DNA of 64,000 bases, from the NCBI GenBank assembly GCA_016707285.1, contig JADJIA010000001.1:124001-188000 (forward strand), written 5' to 3'. Positions 18,016 through 26,915 of this stretch are shown one piece after another. Below the pieces are notes generated by a model that was not told the origin of the DNA, did not search any database, and saw only the letters and a list, made by a program, of their open reading frames with translations. This DNA is from Ignavibacteriales bacterium. Lineage in GTDB: Bacteria; Bacteroidota; Ignavibacteria; Ignavibacteriales; Ignavibacteriaceae. Each line of letters starts with the position of its first letter. Positions within the stretch are counted from its first letter, which is position 1. A program made the position numbers and the translations under genes.

Positions 18016-19080
18016 TTAACTGTGCCTGATGTTTAGTATGTCACCATCTTTAACGATATACTCTTTTCCCTCAAGTCTCCAAACTCCTGCTTCTTTGCAT
18101 TTGCTAAAAGATTTGTGGGTCATATAATCGTCGTAGTGTACTACTTCTGCACGAATGAATTTACTAAAAAAATCTGAATGGATTACACCTGCCGACTGTT
18201 GGGCGGTGTATCCTGTTTTTATTGTCCAGGCTCTACATTCATCCTCACCCACAGTGAAAAATGATTGCAAACCAAGGAGTTGGTATGAAGTCCTTAAAAT
18301 TCTTGTTAACGCAGAATCTGTAATCCCAAGGTCTTCCTTAAATGCTTCGGCCTCTTCCTCGTCCAATTGCGAAAGTTCCATTTCAAATTGTGCAAAAAAT
18401 GGCACAACATTATTTTCAAATGATGGAAATTTTACTTTTATTTTGGATATTAAGTCATCAACTTTGTCTTTTGATTCATCTGAAAAATTGACACCGATTA
18501 TGACAGGTTTCATGGTCAAAAATTGATAACCGCTTAATAATCGGAGATCATTCTCATCCATATTCACGGTTCTTAGCGGCTTTTCGTTTTCAAGATGTTC
18601 TTTAAAAACCTCAAAAAGACTCATTTCCTTAATTATCTTCTCAGTTTTAGTTTTCATGAGTTCTTTTTTAAGCTTTTCGATCCTGTTCTCAACCATTTCA
18701 AGGTCTGAGAGTAGAAATTCTGTTTCAAGAAACTCAATATCTGCCAAAGGATCAATTCGCCCTTCGGGATGCGACACTGAATCGTTTGCAAATTCGCGAA
18801 CGACATGAAGAAGCAGGTCATTATTTTTAACTTTTATCAGGAAATCTGATGTTATTTTCATCTTGCCATCGTCACCTACCTGCAATCCGGGGATGTCAAC
18901 CACTTCAAGAGTAGCGTGAACTTCCTTTTTAGGATTGAATAATTCAGTCAGGTTCTCAAGCCGGGAATCGGGTACGCCAACCACGGCACGGTTAGATGCT
19001 ACCCCTGATGATCCTTCAGCAAGTGTTTTGAATAGTGTTGTTTTACCTGAATTCTGCAATCCGATCAAACCAATTTGCAT
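18016..19080 (-). CDS. ychF: Obg-family ATPase/GTPase YchF (OLA1-like)
   Basis: 354 residues. P loop GLQNSGKTTL at residues 7-16, switch II VVDIPGLQVG, a long helical insertion (about 110-165, coiled coil) and a C-terminal TGS domain (FSKCKEAGVWRLEGKEYIVKDGD). YchF proteins hydrolyse ATP in preference to GTP and bind ribosomes and the stress machinery. The P loop has Ser-Gly instead of the usual Val-Gly and lacks the Pro of GLPNVGKS, a mild departure. It is the first gene of a minus-strand unit with typA. Start at ATG 19080 gives the canonical N-terminus. Confidence 0.93.
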   Translation of the reverse strand: MQIGLIGLQNSGKTTLFKTLAEGSSGVASNRAVVGVPDSRLENLTELFNPKKEVHATLEVVDIPGLQVGDDGKMKITSDFLIKVKNNDLLLHVVREFANDSVSHPEGRIDPLADIEFLETEFLLSDLEMVENRIEKLKKELMKTKTEKIIKEMSLFEVFKEHLENEKPLRTVNMDENDLRLLSGYQFLTMKPVIIGVNFSDESKDKVDDLISKIKVKFPSFENNVVPFFAQFEMELSQLDEEEAEAFKEDLGITDSALTRILRTSYQLLGLQSFFTVGEDECRAWTIKTGYTAQQSAGVIHSDFFSKFIRAEVVHYDDYMTHKSFSKCKEAGVWRLEGKEYIVKDGDILNIRHS

Positions 19081-19282
19081 ATTGTTTTTTGTCCTGTTTT
19101 TCTGCTAAAAGATCTCTTTGAGTATATTGATGAGTGTAAGAGGGAGATTATCAAATAATTATTTAAATCCAAAAAGTAAATTTACGAAAAAATAATCCTA
19201 CAAAGGTTAGAAAAATACTTTATCAATTCGAATTACTTTATTATATTTCACCCGCATAATGATAAAAAAAGAAGAGCAACTT

Positions 19283-20521
19283 ATGATACCGGGAGCATCA
19301 ATACTTAGAGACACCATCACAATGATTCTTGCTGGTGGCGTGGGTCAGAGATTATTTCCTCTGACAGCTTACAGGAGCAAACCTGCCGTCCCTTTTGGAG
19401 GGAAATATAGAATAATAGATTTCGCCTTGTCAAACTGTCTGAACTCGGGTTTGAGAAAAATTTACATTCTGGTACAATATAAATCTGATTCACTCAATCA
19501 GCATATTTATGAAGCCTGGAGTATATTTAATCCCGAATTGGGCGAGTTCATCTACTCAGTCCCCCCTCAAAAGAAAATGAGTAGCGACTGGTATATGGGC
19601 ACTGCAAATGCAATCTACCAAAATATGAATCTCTTTCAAGGTGATAAAAGAGGTAAATGGGTCCTTATACTTAGTGGTGACCACATTTACAAAATGGATT
19701 ACCTGAAACAGCTTCTATTCCATAATGATGTGCAAGCTGATCTTTCACTTTCCTGCATGCCTGTTCCTACCGAAGAAGCAGACAGATTTGGTATAGTAGA
19801 AACCGACGAAAATTCAAAAGTCAGAAATTTTATTGAAAAACCGGATAACCCACCGGAAATTCCCGGAAATCCCGGATATTCCTATGTGAATATGGGTATC
19901 TATGTTTTTAACGCAAAACTTCTCAGAGAAGTTATGATTGAGATGGAATCAAAAAATCTTCCCAACAACGACTTTGGACAGGATGTTATCCCCTACATGA
20001 TCCAGCAGGGTCTAAATGTGGTTGCATATCCGTTTGTGGATGAAAACAAAAAGAACAAACCCTACTGGAAAGATATTGGAACTATTGAGAGTTATTACGA
20101 AGCCAGTATGGACTTGATAAATGTTGTTCCTGAGTTTAACCTCTACGACATGGAATGGCCACTAAGAACTTATCAATATCAGTTCCCCCCTGCAAAAACA
20201 GTTTCCCACTGGGGTGAGAGAATTGGACGGACTCTCAACTCGCTGATCTGCGATGGAACAATCGTATCCGGAGGTCTTATCGAAAGATCAATAATCGGTG
20301 CAAATGTTAGAGTGAATTCATACTCTTATGTAACCGATTCAATGATTATGAATAATTGTAACATTGGACGAAATGTTAAAATACGACGCGCAATTATTGA
20401 TAAAAATGTTCACATACCGCCCGGTACCGAAATCGGGTTTGATCTTGAAAAAGACAAACAACGGTTCACGGTTACCGAATCGGGTATTGTTGTGATTCCA
20501 AAAAATTATGTTTTTGCATAA
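19283..20521 (+). CDS. glgC: glucose-1-phosphate adenylyltransferase (ADP-glucose pyrophosphorylase)
   Basis: 412 residues from ATG 19283, which has GAAGAG upstream at suitable spacing; an alternative start at 19259 adds eight residues but has no ribosome binding site. N-terminal nucleotidyltransferase domain with ILAGGVGQRLFPLT, SKPAVPFGGKYRIIDFALSN, the GDHIYKMDY active loop and IEKPDNP; C-terminal left-handed beta helix with hexapeptide repeats (about 310-400). It makes ADP-glucose for glycogen synthesis. It is transcribed alone, divergent from ychF, and closed by a terminator. Confidence 0.96.
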   Translation: MIPGASILRDTITMILAGGVGQRLFPLTAYRSKPAVPFGGKYRIIDFALSNCLNSGLRKIYILVQYKSDSLNQHIYEAWSIFNPELGEFIYSVPPQKKMSSDWYMGTANAIYQNMNLFQGDKRGKWVLILSGDHIYKMDYLKQLLFHNDVQADLSLSCMPVPTEEADRFGIVETDENSKVRNFIEKPDNPPEIPGNPGYSYVNMGIYVFNAKLLREVMIEMESKNLPNNDFGQDVIPYMIQQGLNVVAYPFVDENKKNKPYWKDIGTIESYYEASMDLINVVPEFNLYDMEWPLRTYQYQFPPAKTVSHWGERIGRTLNSLICDGTIVSGGLIERSIIGANVRVNSYSYVTDSMIMNNCNIGRNVKIRRAIIDKNVHIPPGTEIGFDLEKDKQRFTVTESGIVVIPKNYVFA

Positions 20522-20532
20522 ATAATCATTTC

Positions 20533-20566
20533 AAAAAGGCTGTCTCGAAAAGGGCAGCCTTTATTT
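20533..20566 (+). terminator. Rho-independent terminator after glgC
   Basis: Stem AAAGGCTG / CAGCCTTT around a 12-base loop, followed by a short T-rich tract. It begins 12 bases after the glgC stop. Confidence 0.8.
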
Positions 20567-20644
20567 ATCTGTCAAATCCCATTTTCGTTTTTAATCATTC
20601 TCCCAATTTATTATATTTACACTTTCCTTAATTTACTTAATACG

Positions 20645-22465
20645 ATGAAAGAAGCTTTAGAAACCGCTATAAAAAATCTCCCGGATAATCCTGGTGTATA
20701 TCAGTTTTTAGACGACGCGGGTAGAGTATTATATGTAGGAAAAGCAAAAAACCTTAAAAACAGGGTCAGATCATATTTCGCCGGCAAAAGTTCAAGCTAC
20801 CGGATTGAATTGATGGTAGCCAAGGCTGCGGATATCGAGTTTATTATCACTACAAGTGAGATTGAAGCACTTGTCCTTGAAAATAATCTGATAAAAAAAC
20901 TTAAACCACGCTATAACATTAGTCTTAAAGATGATAAGACTTACCCCTACATAAAGGTAACTTCAGAATTATATCCAAGAATTTATCCGACGCGAAAAGT
21001 GCTTAAAGACGGTGCTCAATATTTTGGTCCCTATACAGATGTGAAAAGCATGAGAGCTGCTTTGCGAATGATTACACAACTTTTTAAAATACGAAGTTGC
21101 AAACTCCCTCTCTCACCGGAAACGATAAAAGCAGGTAAGTATAAAGTTTGTCTCGACTATCACATAAAAAAATGTGATGCACCATGTGTAGGATATCAGT
21201 CTCAAGATGCGTATTCAACTACGGTGCACCAAGTGACCAAACTTCTAAAGGGAAAAATTGAAGAACTGATCAAAGATTTTAAGATCGGTATGAATACGGC
21301 TTCACAAGAACTGCAGTTCGAAAAAGCAGCAGATTATCGGGATAAACTCACAAAACTTCAGGCCTTTTCTGAAAAACAAAAAATTGTGAGTGATGACGAA
21401 ACCGACAGGGATATTGTCGCTTTTGCCCTCGAAGGTAAGGATGTATCATGCTCAATATTGAATATAAGAGCCGGTAAATTGATTGGGAAAAAGGAATTGC
21501 AGATTCAGAATTCTTCCCAGGAATCGCTTGAAGAAATCACTGCGGCATTTATTAAACAGTTTTATATCGATTTTATCGATATTCCGGAAGAAATAATAAC
21601 AGAAGCAGAACCGGCGGAAAATGAAGAAATAATTGAACTTCTTAAATTCAGATCGGGAAAGAAAATAAAGATAATCACCCCTAAAAGAGGTGATCTTAAA
21701 TCGTTGCTTGACATGAGTAAAGAAAATGCTGCCTTACAATTGAGAGAAATTCAGTTACAAAAGGTGAAAAAAGAGGGAAATATTCCTTATACTCTGGCAG
21801 CGCTTCAAAGAGACCTTTATTTAAAGAAACTGCCAAGACACATTGAATGTTTTGATATTTCAAACTTGCAAGGGACCGACACGGTTGCAAGTATGGTTGT
21901 GTTTGTTGATGGAAAACCAAAAAAGAGTCTCTACAGAAAATTTGCAATCAAAACTGTTAGTGGTCCCGACGACTTCGCAAGTATGGAAGAGGTTATTACT
22001 CGAAGATATACAAGGCTCAAAGAGCAAGGTGATCCACTCCCCGACTTGATAATGGTGGATGGGGGTAAAGGTCAACTTTCAACTGCTATTTATGCACTTA
22101 GACTTCTGGGACTAAAAAACTTTGAAATTATTGGTTTGGCAAAAAGACTTGAAGAGGTGTTTCTACCGAGAGACCCTGAACCCGTTTTAATACCCAAAAC
22201 ATCTTCTGCCCTCAGGTTATTACAACAGGTGAGAGATGAAGCACACAGATTTGCAATCACTTTTCATAGATTAAAGAGGAGTAAAAGAACTTTTACGACT
22301 GAATTGTTACAGATCAACGGAATTGGAGAAAAATTAGCAATCAAACTTCTTACCGAACTTGGAAGTGTAAAAGAAATTGAATCCGCCTCTTTGGAAAAAC
22401 TCGCTTCTGTGATTGGTGAAAAAAAAGCCACACTTATTTATAACTATTTTCATGTTAAAGAATGA
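20645..22465 (+). CDS. uvrC: excinuclease ABC subunit C
   Basis: 606 residues, full length. N-terminal GIY-YIG nuclease (NPGVYQFLDDAGRVLYVGKA, residues 16-35), Cys-rich region (RSCKLP, CLDYHIKKCDAPCVGY), UVR motif near 215 (QFEKAADYRDKL), an RNase H-like second nuclease (ECFDISNLQGTD, MVDGGKGQL) and a C-terminal helix-hairpin-helix (LLQINGIGEKLAIKLL). It makes both incisions in nucleotide excision repair. No LexA-like palindrome is visible upstream. The stop overlaps the next start by 4 bases (ATGA), so translation of the transpeptidase is probably coupled. Confidence 0.97.
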   Translation: MKEALETAIKNLPDNPGVYQFLDDAGRVLYVGKAKNLKNRVRSYFAGKSSSYRIELMVAKAADIEFIITTSEIEALVLENNLIKKLKPRYNISLKDDKTYPYIKVTSELYPRIYPTRKVLKDGAQYFGPYTDVKSMRAALRMITQLFKIRSCKLPLSPETIKAGKYKVCLDYHIKKCDAPCVGYQSQDAYSTTVHQVTKLLKGKIEELIKDFKIGMNTASQELQFEKAADYRDKLTKLQAFSEKQKIVSDDETDRDIVAFALEGKDVSCSILNIRAGKLIGKKELQIQNSSQESLEEITAAFIKQFYIDFIDIPEEIITEAEPAENEEIIELLKFRSGKKIKIITPKRGDLKSLLDMSKENAALQLREIQLQKVKKEGNIPYTLAALQRDLYLKKLPRHIECFDISNLQGTDTVASMVVFVDGKPKKSLYRKFAIKTVSGPDDFASMEEVITRRYTRLKEQGDPLPDLIMVDGGKGQLSTAIYALRLLGLKNFEIIGLAKRLEEVFLPRDPEPVLIPKTSSALRLLQQVRDEAHRFAITFHRLKRSKRTFTTELLQINGIGEKLAIKLLTELGSVKEIESASLEKLASVIGEKKATLIYNYFHVKE

Positions 22466-23382
22466 CATCCATTACTAAAATCATCATCTTTTTGGCATTC
22501 TTCTCAGCTTTGATAGCTCTATCTATGGCAGAGATACCAAAACCTGTGCCCACAAAACCAATTTTACATCGTAAAGTTGATATCAGTTATCTTAGGTACC
22601 TGGACAGAAAGATTAAAGACACATTATATACAACAAAAAAATCGTATATCACAATTGATCTTAAAACTCAGCAGGCTGCTGTGATAATGAAATCGGGTGA
22701 AAGATTCAATTTTCCTGTTTCAACCGGAACCAATCAAATTAGTCAGGGAGTTTTAACCAACCAGGGGATTTTTGCAATCTTTTCTAAAGCGGAAGTCGCT
22801 GTTTCCAAAGATTTTAATTGTAATCTCTACTATTGGATGCAATTTAATTATGGAATTGGTTTACACGGGCTGGATGGAAACGGGTATTATGTTTTCCTTG
22901 GGAAACAGCCAAGTTCTCACGGTTGTGTCAGAACTGCCAATGAAGATATCAAAATTGCCTATTCTCTTGTCGAGTTTGGCTCACCCGTAGTTGTTACTAC
23001 CGGTGATAATAATGCAATAACAGTTTCATTCGTGGAAAAAGATGACCCTTATATATATAATCCCGGTGCGGCTGAACTCCAAAAATTAGTAAAACAAAGA
23101 TTACAAGACCTCTATGCAGGTAATTTTGAAAAACTCTTTTCTCAGAAAATTGTTATAGACAATTTGAACTGTGGAATGGGTGGACTCCCGATCGGTGATA
23201 TTTCAAAAATCCCTGATGCAAAGATGTTACTCTATAAATCGACTATCGAAAACAGCTATATGAGTAAAGATCTGAAATCCAAATCTTTGAACATAGATCA
23301 AATCGTGGATGTGAATGATTCAATAGAAATTAATGATTCTCTGAAAACCAAAACAAATGATTCAACTTATACAAAAAAATAA
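22462..23382 (+). CDS. L,D-transpeptidase (YkuD domain), exported
   Basis: 306 residues. A signal peptide or anchor spans residues 5-23 (IIIFLAFFSALIALSMA). The YkuD domain (about 60-190) has HGLDGNG and the catalytic SHGCVRTAN with Cys155 and His153. It should cross-link peptidoglycan or attach proteins to it in the periplasm. The C-terminal about 100 residues are not recognised; they end in a low-complexity tract rich in Asn, Asp and Ser (DVNDSIEINDSLKTKTND). It overlaps uvrC by 4 bases and the next lipoprotein gene by 26. Confidence 0.92.
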   Translation: MTSITKIIIFLAFFSALIALSMAEIPKPVPTKPILHRKVDISYLRYLDRKIKDTLYTTKKSYITIDLKTQQAAVIMKSGERFNFPVSTGTNQISQGVLTNQGIFAIFSKAEVAVSKDFNCNLYYWMQFNYGIGLHGLDGNGYYVFLGKQPSSHGCVRTANEDIKIAYSLVEFGSPVVVTTGDNNAITVSFVEKDDPYIYNPGAAELQKLVKQRLQDLYAGNFEKLFSQKIVIDNLNCGMGGLPIGDISKIPDAKMLLYKSTIENSYMSKDLKSKSLNIDQIVDVNDSIEINDSLKTKTNDSTYTKK

Positions 23383-24508
23383 ATTACTCACGGTTCTGCC
23401 TCTTATCCTGCTTATCTGGGGGTGTGGCAAACCAACCCCAAAATATGACTCAAAAAAGGTAACCGGACACGAAATAGTTACTCTGATTGACAGCTACATC
23501 AATGGTGATGAAAAAGCAGAAAACAGACTCAAAGATCCATTTGAATTGAATATCCTCGATGCAAAACGATATCGAAAGGTGGAGATCGACAGTCTTAAAA
23601 TTGACGGAGTTACTTTTTTTGGTGTCCTTTTACAACATAAACAACCGGAGAATAACAAATTCCTGATCTATGATGATACCCTTGGATTGTTATTGCACGA
23701 TAAAAGTCTCTCAGGCTCACTTAATTATAAACGGGTTGAGGTTGGAAACAAACAGTTCTTCTCTGTAATTCAGAAATATTCGGTTAAGAACATTATAAAT
23801 GTTGAGTATCTTAAGATTTATGATATTAAATCAAATCGTGCATCCATAGCATTTGAAAATTATGTCGAAGTGTCCTCCCCTTCTCTTCTCGCAAAAATGA
23901 CTACAGCTTTTGACAAGGGTAACCCGCTGAAATTGAATTTTAAACTTTGGGGGAATGCCTCGGTTTTTAAACCTTTAACAGTTGAATACAAGGATGAAGA
24001 AGGGTTTTCGACTAAAGCAGAAAAGTGGAAGGAACTACTCAAATCGTATGTAAGGGGTTATCAGACATCGGAAAAAATCACTCCTATTGCGGAAGAACTC
24101 CCTAAATATTACAATACACGATTTGACCTCCTTAGAATGTATCTCCCGGCAAAGTGGGAAATTAAAAATGGCGTCGAAATAAAATCGTTATTTTCCGAAA
24201 AAGTAACAGGCACCGTGGTTACAAGGGAGAAAAAAGATATCACCATCTTCATCTTTGATCTGGAAGGTAAAAGTCCCGTAAGAAAACACATTAAAGAGAT
24301 CAATTTTAATCTCATTAGTGATGAGTACAACTATTCTTTATATGACTCAAAATTGATTAAAAAAGAAGATGAGGTCACACAATTTCTGTTATCAAAATGT
24401 GAAAATGAAGAATACCTTGTCGCAATAAGATGTGATGCAAAATTTTATGATAATAATTACCCATTGATCTACTACATGGTCAATTCGGTAAATGTAAACT
24501 GTTATTAG
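23357..24508 (+). CDS. predicted lipoprotein of unknown function
   Basis: 383 residues. The N-terminus LLTVLPLILLIWGCGKP carries a lipobox with the lipidated Cys at residue 23, so it should be anchored to the outer or inner membrane. The mature sequence is mixed alpha/beta with many Lys and Glu and no motif I know. Its start at 23357 overlaps the end of the L,D-transpeptidase frame by 26 bases, so it is likely co-translated with it; a shared role in the envelope is inference. Confidence 0.75.
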   Translation: MIQLIQKNKLLTVLPLILLIWGCGKPTPKYDSKKVTGHEIVTLIDSYINGDEKAENRLKDPFELNILDAKRYRKVEIDSLKIDGVTFFGVLLQHKQPENNKFLIYDDTLGLLLHDKSLSGSLNYKRVEVGNKQFFSVIQKYSVKNIINVEYLKIYDIKSNRASIAFENYVEVSSPSLLAKMTTAFDKGNPLKLNFKLWGNASVFKPLTVEYKDEEGFSTKAEKWKELLKSYVRGYQTSEKITPIAEELPKYYNTRFDLLRMYLPAKWEIKNGVEIKSLFSEKVTGTVVTREKKDITIFIFDLEGKSPVRKHIKEINFNLISDEYNYSLYDSKLIKKEDEVTQFLLSKCENEEYLVAIRCDAKFYDNNYPLIYYMVNSVNVNCY

Positions 24509-24520
24509 GGGGAGAATAAA

Positions 24521-25000
24521 ATGAATTTATATATCGTTAGACACACAGACGCGGAATATCTGGGAACAGGACCCGGAGGCGAAAGACAAATCACTGAAGA
24601 AGGTAGAAGGTGGTTGGTAAATTCGGTTAAACACTGGGAAAAATTGATCCCGAAACTTGATCTGATTGTTTCTTCCCCCGCACTCAGGACTCAACAAACT
24701 GCGGCAGTGATTGGAGGAGGACTTGGTTATGTGGGTGAAGTGGTGGTCTCCAAAAGTCTGCAAAGTGGCACTCCGATTGCAAACATTTATTCTTATCTAC
24801 ATTCAAACAGTGAAGAAAACATCATGTTGGTGATGCATGAGCCTGAAGCTTCATTACTGACCATTAATGCTACAGGTACCGGATCGATCGAATTCTACTT
24901 TAAGCCCGGAACTTTGGCAAAAATTGTTTTCCCCGGAAAAATGCGTCCACACACAGGGAAATTGCATTACTTCCTCCCACCCGATATTTTTGCACAATAA
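24521..25000 (+). CDS. sixA: SixA-type phosphohistidine phosphatase
   Basis: 159 residues of the histidine phosphatase (phosphoglycerate mutase-like) superfamily. The catalytic RHG-type motif is YIVRHTDAE (Arg7, His8), and the second His lies in VMHEPEASLL (about residue 107). SSPALRTQQTA is the conserved substrate-binding segment. SixA removes phosphate from histidine in phosphorelay or PTS proteins. A strong ribosome binding site, GGGGGAG, precedes the ATG. It ends only four bases before the SRP RNA terminus on the other strand. Confidence 0.9.
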   Translation: MNLYIVRHTDAEYLGTGPGGERQITEEGRRWLVNSVKHWEKLIPKLDLIVSSPALRTQQTAAVIGGGLGYVGEVVVSKSLQSGTPIANIYSYLHSNSEENIMLVMHEPEASLLTINATGTGSIEFYFKPGTLAKIVFPGKMRPHTGKLHYFLPPDIFAQ

Positions 25001-25004
25001 AAAA

Positions 25005-25086
25005 GGCTCTGACTACACGAGATACATGCTTGCCGCTGCTTCCTTCCGGACCTGACGGGGTTGGGCACTCACTTGTTAGCAGAGCC
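25005..25086 (-). ncRNA. ffs: signal recognition particle RNA, small bacterial type (4.5S)
   Basis: Read on the minus strand, the segment contains the near-universal SRP core (GTCAGGTCCGGAAGGAAGCA) with the GGAA tetraloop and the internal loops that bind the Ffh M domain. The ends GGCTCTG and CAGAGCC close a terminal stem. About 82 bases, the size expected for an Alu-less bacterial 4.5S RNA. A T run on the minus strand just beyond 25005 would end transcription. The ends are approximate. Confidence 0.95.
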
Positions 25087-25143
25087 AAAAATCAAAAAAA
25101 ATCAGATATAAATATAAGCGTATTTTCAACAATAGAAAAATGA

Positions 25144-25236
25144 AACTTGAGTGACTTGAAGACAGAAGTACTGAGGTTCCGAGGTTCTGAAGTTCTTAAT
25201 TTCTGAGGTTCTCAAGTTCTAAAGTTCTCAAGTTCT
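25144..25236. repeat. 8-bp tandem repeat tract, diverged units
   Basis: From 25173 to 25236 eight exact-length units of 8 bases follow one another: GAGGTTCC, GAGGTTCT, GAAGTTCT, TAATTTCT, GAGGTTCT, CAAGTTCT, AAAGTTCT, CAAGTTCT. The preceding 29 bases (ACTTGAGTGACTTGAAG...) belong to the same style. The tract fills most of the gap between SRP RNA and pruA. A related tract lies at 42145-42229. Confidence 0.85.
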
Positions 25237-25309
25237 CTTTTCCTTTTGCTCTTACGGTTTTAAAGGTTAATTTTAAAGAATGGAAAAACTTTTTTTCACA
25301 GGAGATCAA

Positions 25310-26860
25310 ATGAGTATTAGCCCATTCACAAACGAAGCGTTTATCGACTTCACAAAGCCGGAAAATTTCGAAAAGCAGAAAAATGCGATAGCTGAAGTTA
25401 AGAAAAAACTGGGAGCTGCTTATCCCCTCGTTATAGGAGGTAAGGAAGTTACAACAGAAAGAAAATTTAATTCACACAGTCCTTCAAACACTGATGAGCT
25501 AATTGCTGTCTTCAGTAAAGGAGATGTGGATCTTGCAAATAAAGCAGTTGATGAAGCTTTAAAAGCTTTTGAGACATGGCGTTATGTTGATCCAAAAGAA
25601 AGAGCTGCTCTTCTTTTTAGAGCTGCGGAAATTGCAAAGAGAAGAAGATTTGAGATAAATGCCTACATGATTCTCGAAGCCGGAAAAAACTTTGCAGAAG
25701 CTGATGGCGACACCGCTGAAGCAATAGATTTTATGGAGTTTTACGCTCGTGAAATGTTAAGATATGCAGAAACACAGCCTGTCACTCCACTGCCTGGCGA
25801 ACACAACGAACTTGTGTATATCCCCCTCGGAGTTGGTGTAATTATTCCACCGTGGAACTTCCCATTTGCCATTCTTGCAGGTATGTCTTCTGCTGCAATT
25901 GTAAGTGGAAATACTATAGTTCTTAAGCCATCTTCAGATACACCGATGATGGGAAGACTTTATTTTGAAATTATGAAAGAAGCCGGTGTGCCGGATGGTG
26001 TTCTCAATTTCCTGCCGGGTTCCGGTGGCGAAGTTGGTGATACACTTGTAGCGCACCCAAAAGTAAGATTTATCTCTTTCACAGGCTCAATGGAAGTTGG
26101 TATTCACATCTATGAACTCGCTGCCAAAGTTCAACCGGGACAAATCTGGTTGAAGAGAGTGGTTGCTGAGATGGGTGGAAAAGACAGCATCATTGTTGAT
26201 GCAGACACCGACCTCGACGATGCTGCAGATGGAATTGTTGCCGCAGCTTTTGGATATCAGGGACAAAAATGCAGCGCATGCTCAAGAGCAATCATCGATG
26301 AAAAAGTATATGACTCAATGGTTCAGAAAATTAAAGATCGTGTGGCAAAAATTGAAATTGGACCTGCTGAAGATAACTTTAGACTGGGACCAGTGGCAAG
26401 TGCCTCCGCTGAAAGAGGTATCCTGAAATATATCGAAATTGGGAAAACAGAAGGAAGATTAATTTGTGGCGGCGAAAAAGCTCCCGGTAACGGTTATTAT
26501 ATCCAGCCAACTGTATTCGCTGATGTCGATCCTGAAGCCAGAATCTCTCTCGAAGAAATTTTTGGACCTGTTCTTGCAATCATCAAATCACCAAATTTTG
26601 AAGAATCTTTAAAAATTTGCAACAATACCATTTATGGTCTCACAGGCGCTGTTTACACAAACGACCGTGCCAAACTTGAGCGTGCTAAAAAAGAACTTCT
26701 TATTGGTAATCTCTATTTAAACAGGAAATGTACCGGTGCCCTTGTTGGAGCCCATCCCTTTGGTGGATTTAACATGTCAGGAACCGACTCAAAAGCCGGA
26801 GGCAGAGACTATCTGTTGTTATTCCTTCAGGCTAAACTGATGAGTGAAAAAATTAAATAA
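25310..26860 (+). CDS. pruA: 1-pyrroline-5-carboxylate dehydrogenase
   Basis: 516 residues from ATG 25310, chosen because AGGAG lies six bases upstream; the frame is open to 25280. Aldehyde dehydrogenase signatures: VIIPPWNFPFAI, NTIVLKPSSDTP, FTGSMEVG, the general base Glu in VAEMGGKDSIIVD and the nucleophile Cys in YQGQKCSACSR. The size and the group-4 style N-terminus match the monofunctional P5C dehydrogenase that oxidises glutamate semialdehyde to glutamate in proline catabolism. No proline dehydrogenase is adjacent. Confidence 0.93.
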   Translation: MSISPFTNEAFIDFTKPENFEKQKNAIAEVKKKLGAAYPLVIGGKEVTTERKFNSHSPSNTDELIAVFSKGDVDLANKAVDEALKAFETWRYVDPKERAALLFRAAEIAKRRRFEINAYMILEAGKNFAEADGDTAEAIDFMEFYAREMLRYAETQPVTPLPGEHNELVYIPLGVGVIIPPWNFPFAILAGMSSAAIVSGNTIVLKPSSDTPMMGRLYFEIMKEAGVPDGVLNFLPGSGGEVGDTLVAHPKVRFISFTGSMEVGIHIYELAAKVQPGQIWLKRVVAEMGGKDSIIVDADTDLDDAADGIVAAAFGYQGQKCSACSRAIIDEKVYDSMVQKIKDRVAKIEIGPAEDNFRLGPVASASAERGILKYIEIGKTEGRLICGGEKAPGNGYYIQPTVFADVDPEARISLEEIFGPVLAIIKSPNFEESLKICNNTIYGLTGAVYTNDRAKLERAKKELLIGNLYLNRKCTGALVGAHPFGGFNMSGTDSKAGGRDYLLLFLQAKLMSEKIK

Positions 26861-26865
26861 TTTCC

Positions 26866-26890
26866 GGGGAGTGGTCACTCCCCTTTTCTT
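26866..26890 (+). terminator. Rho-independent terminator after pruA
   Basis: Palindrome GGGGAGTG / CACTCCCC immediately after the pruA stop, followed by TTTTCTT. Confidence 0.75.
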
Positions 26891-26915
26891 AAAAATAATC
26901 GACAGGTTTTTATAG

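Noticed and set aside
25144..25236. CRISPR array
   Set aside because: Units are 8 bases, adjacent and without spacers; no cas genes are present in the window.
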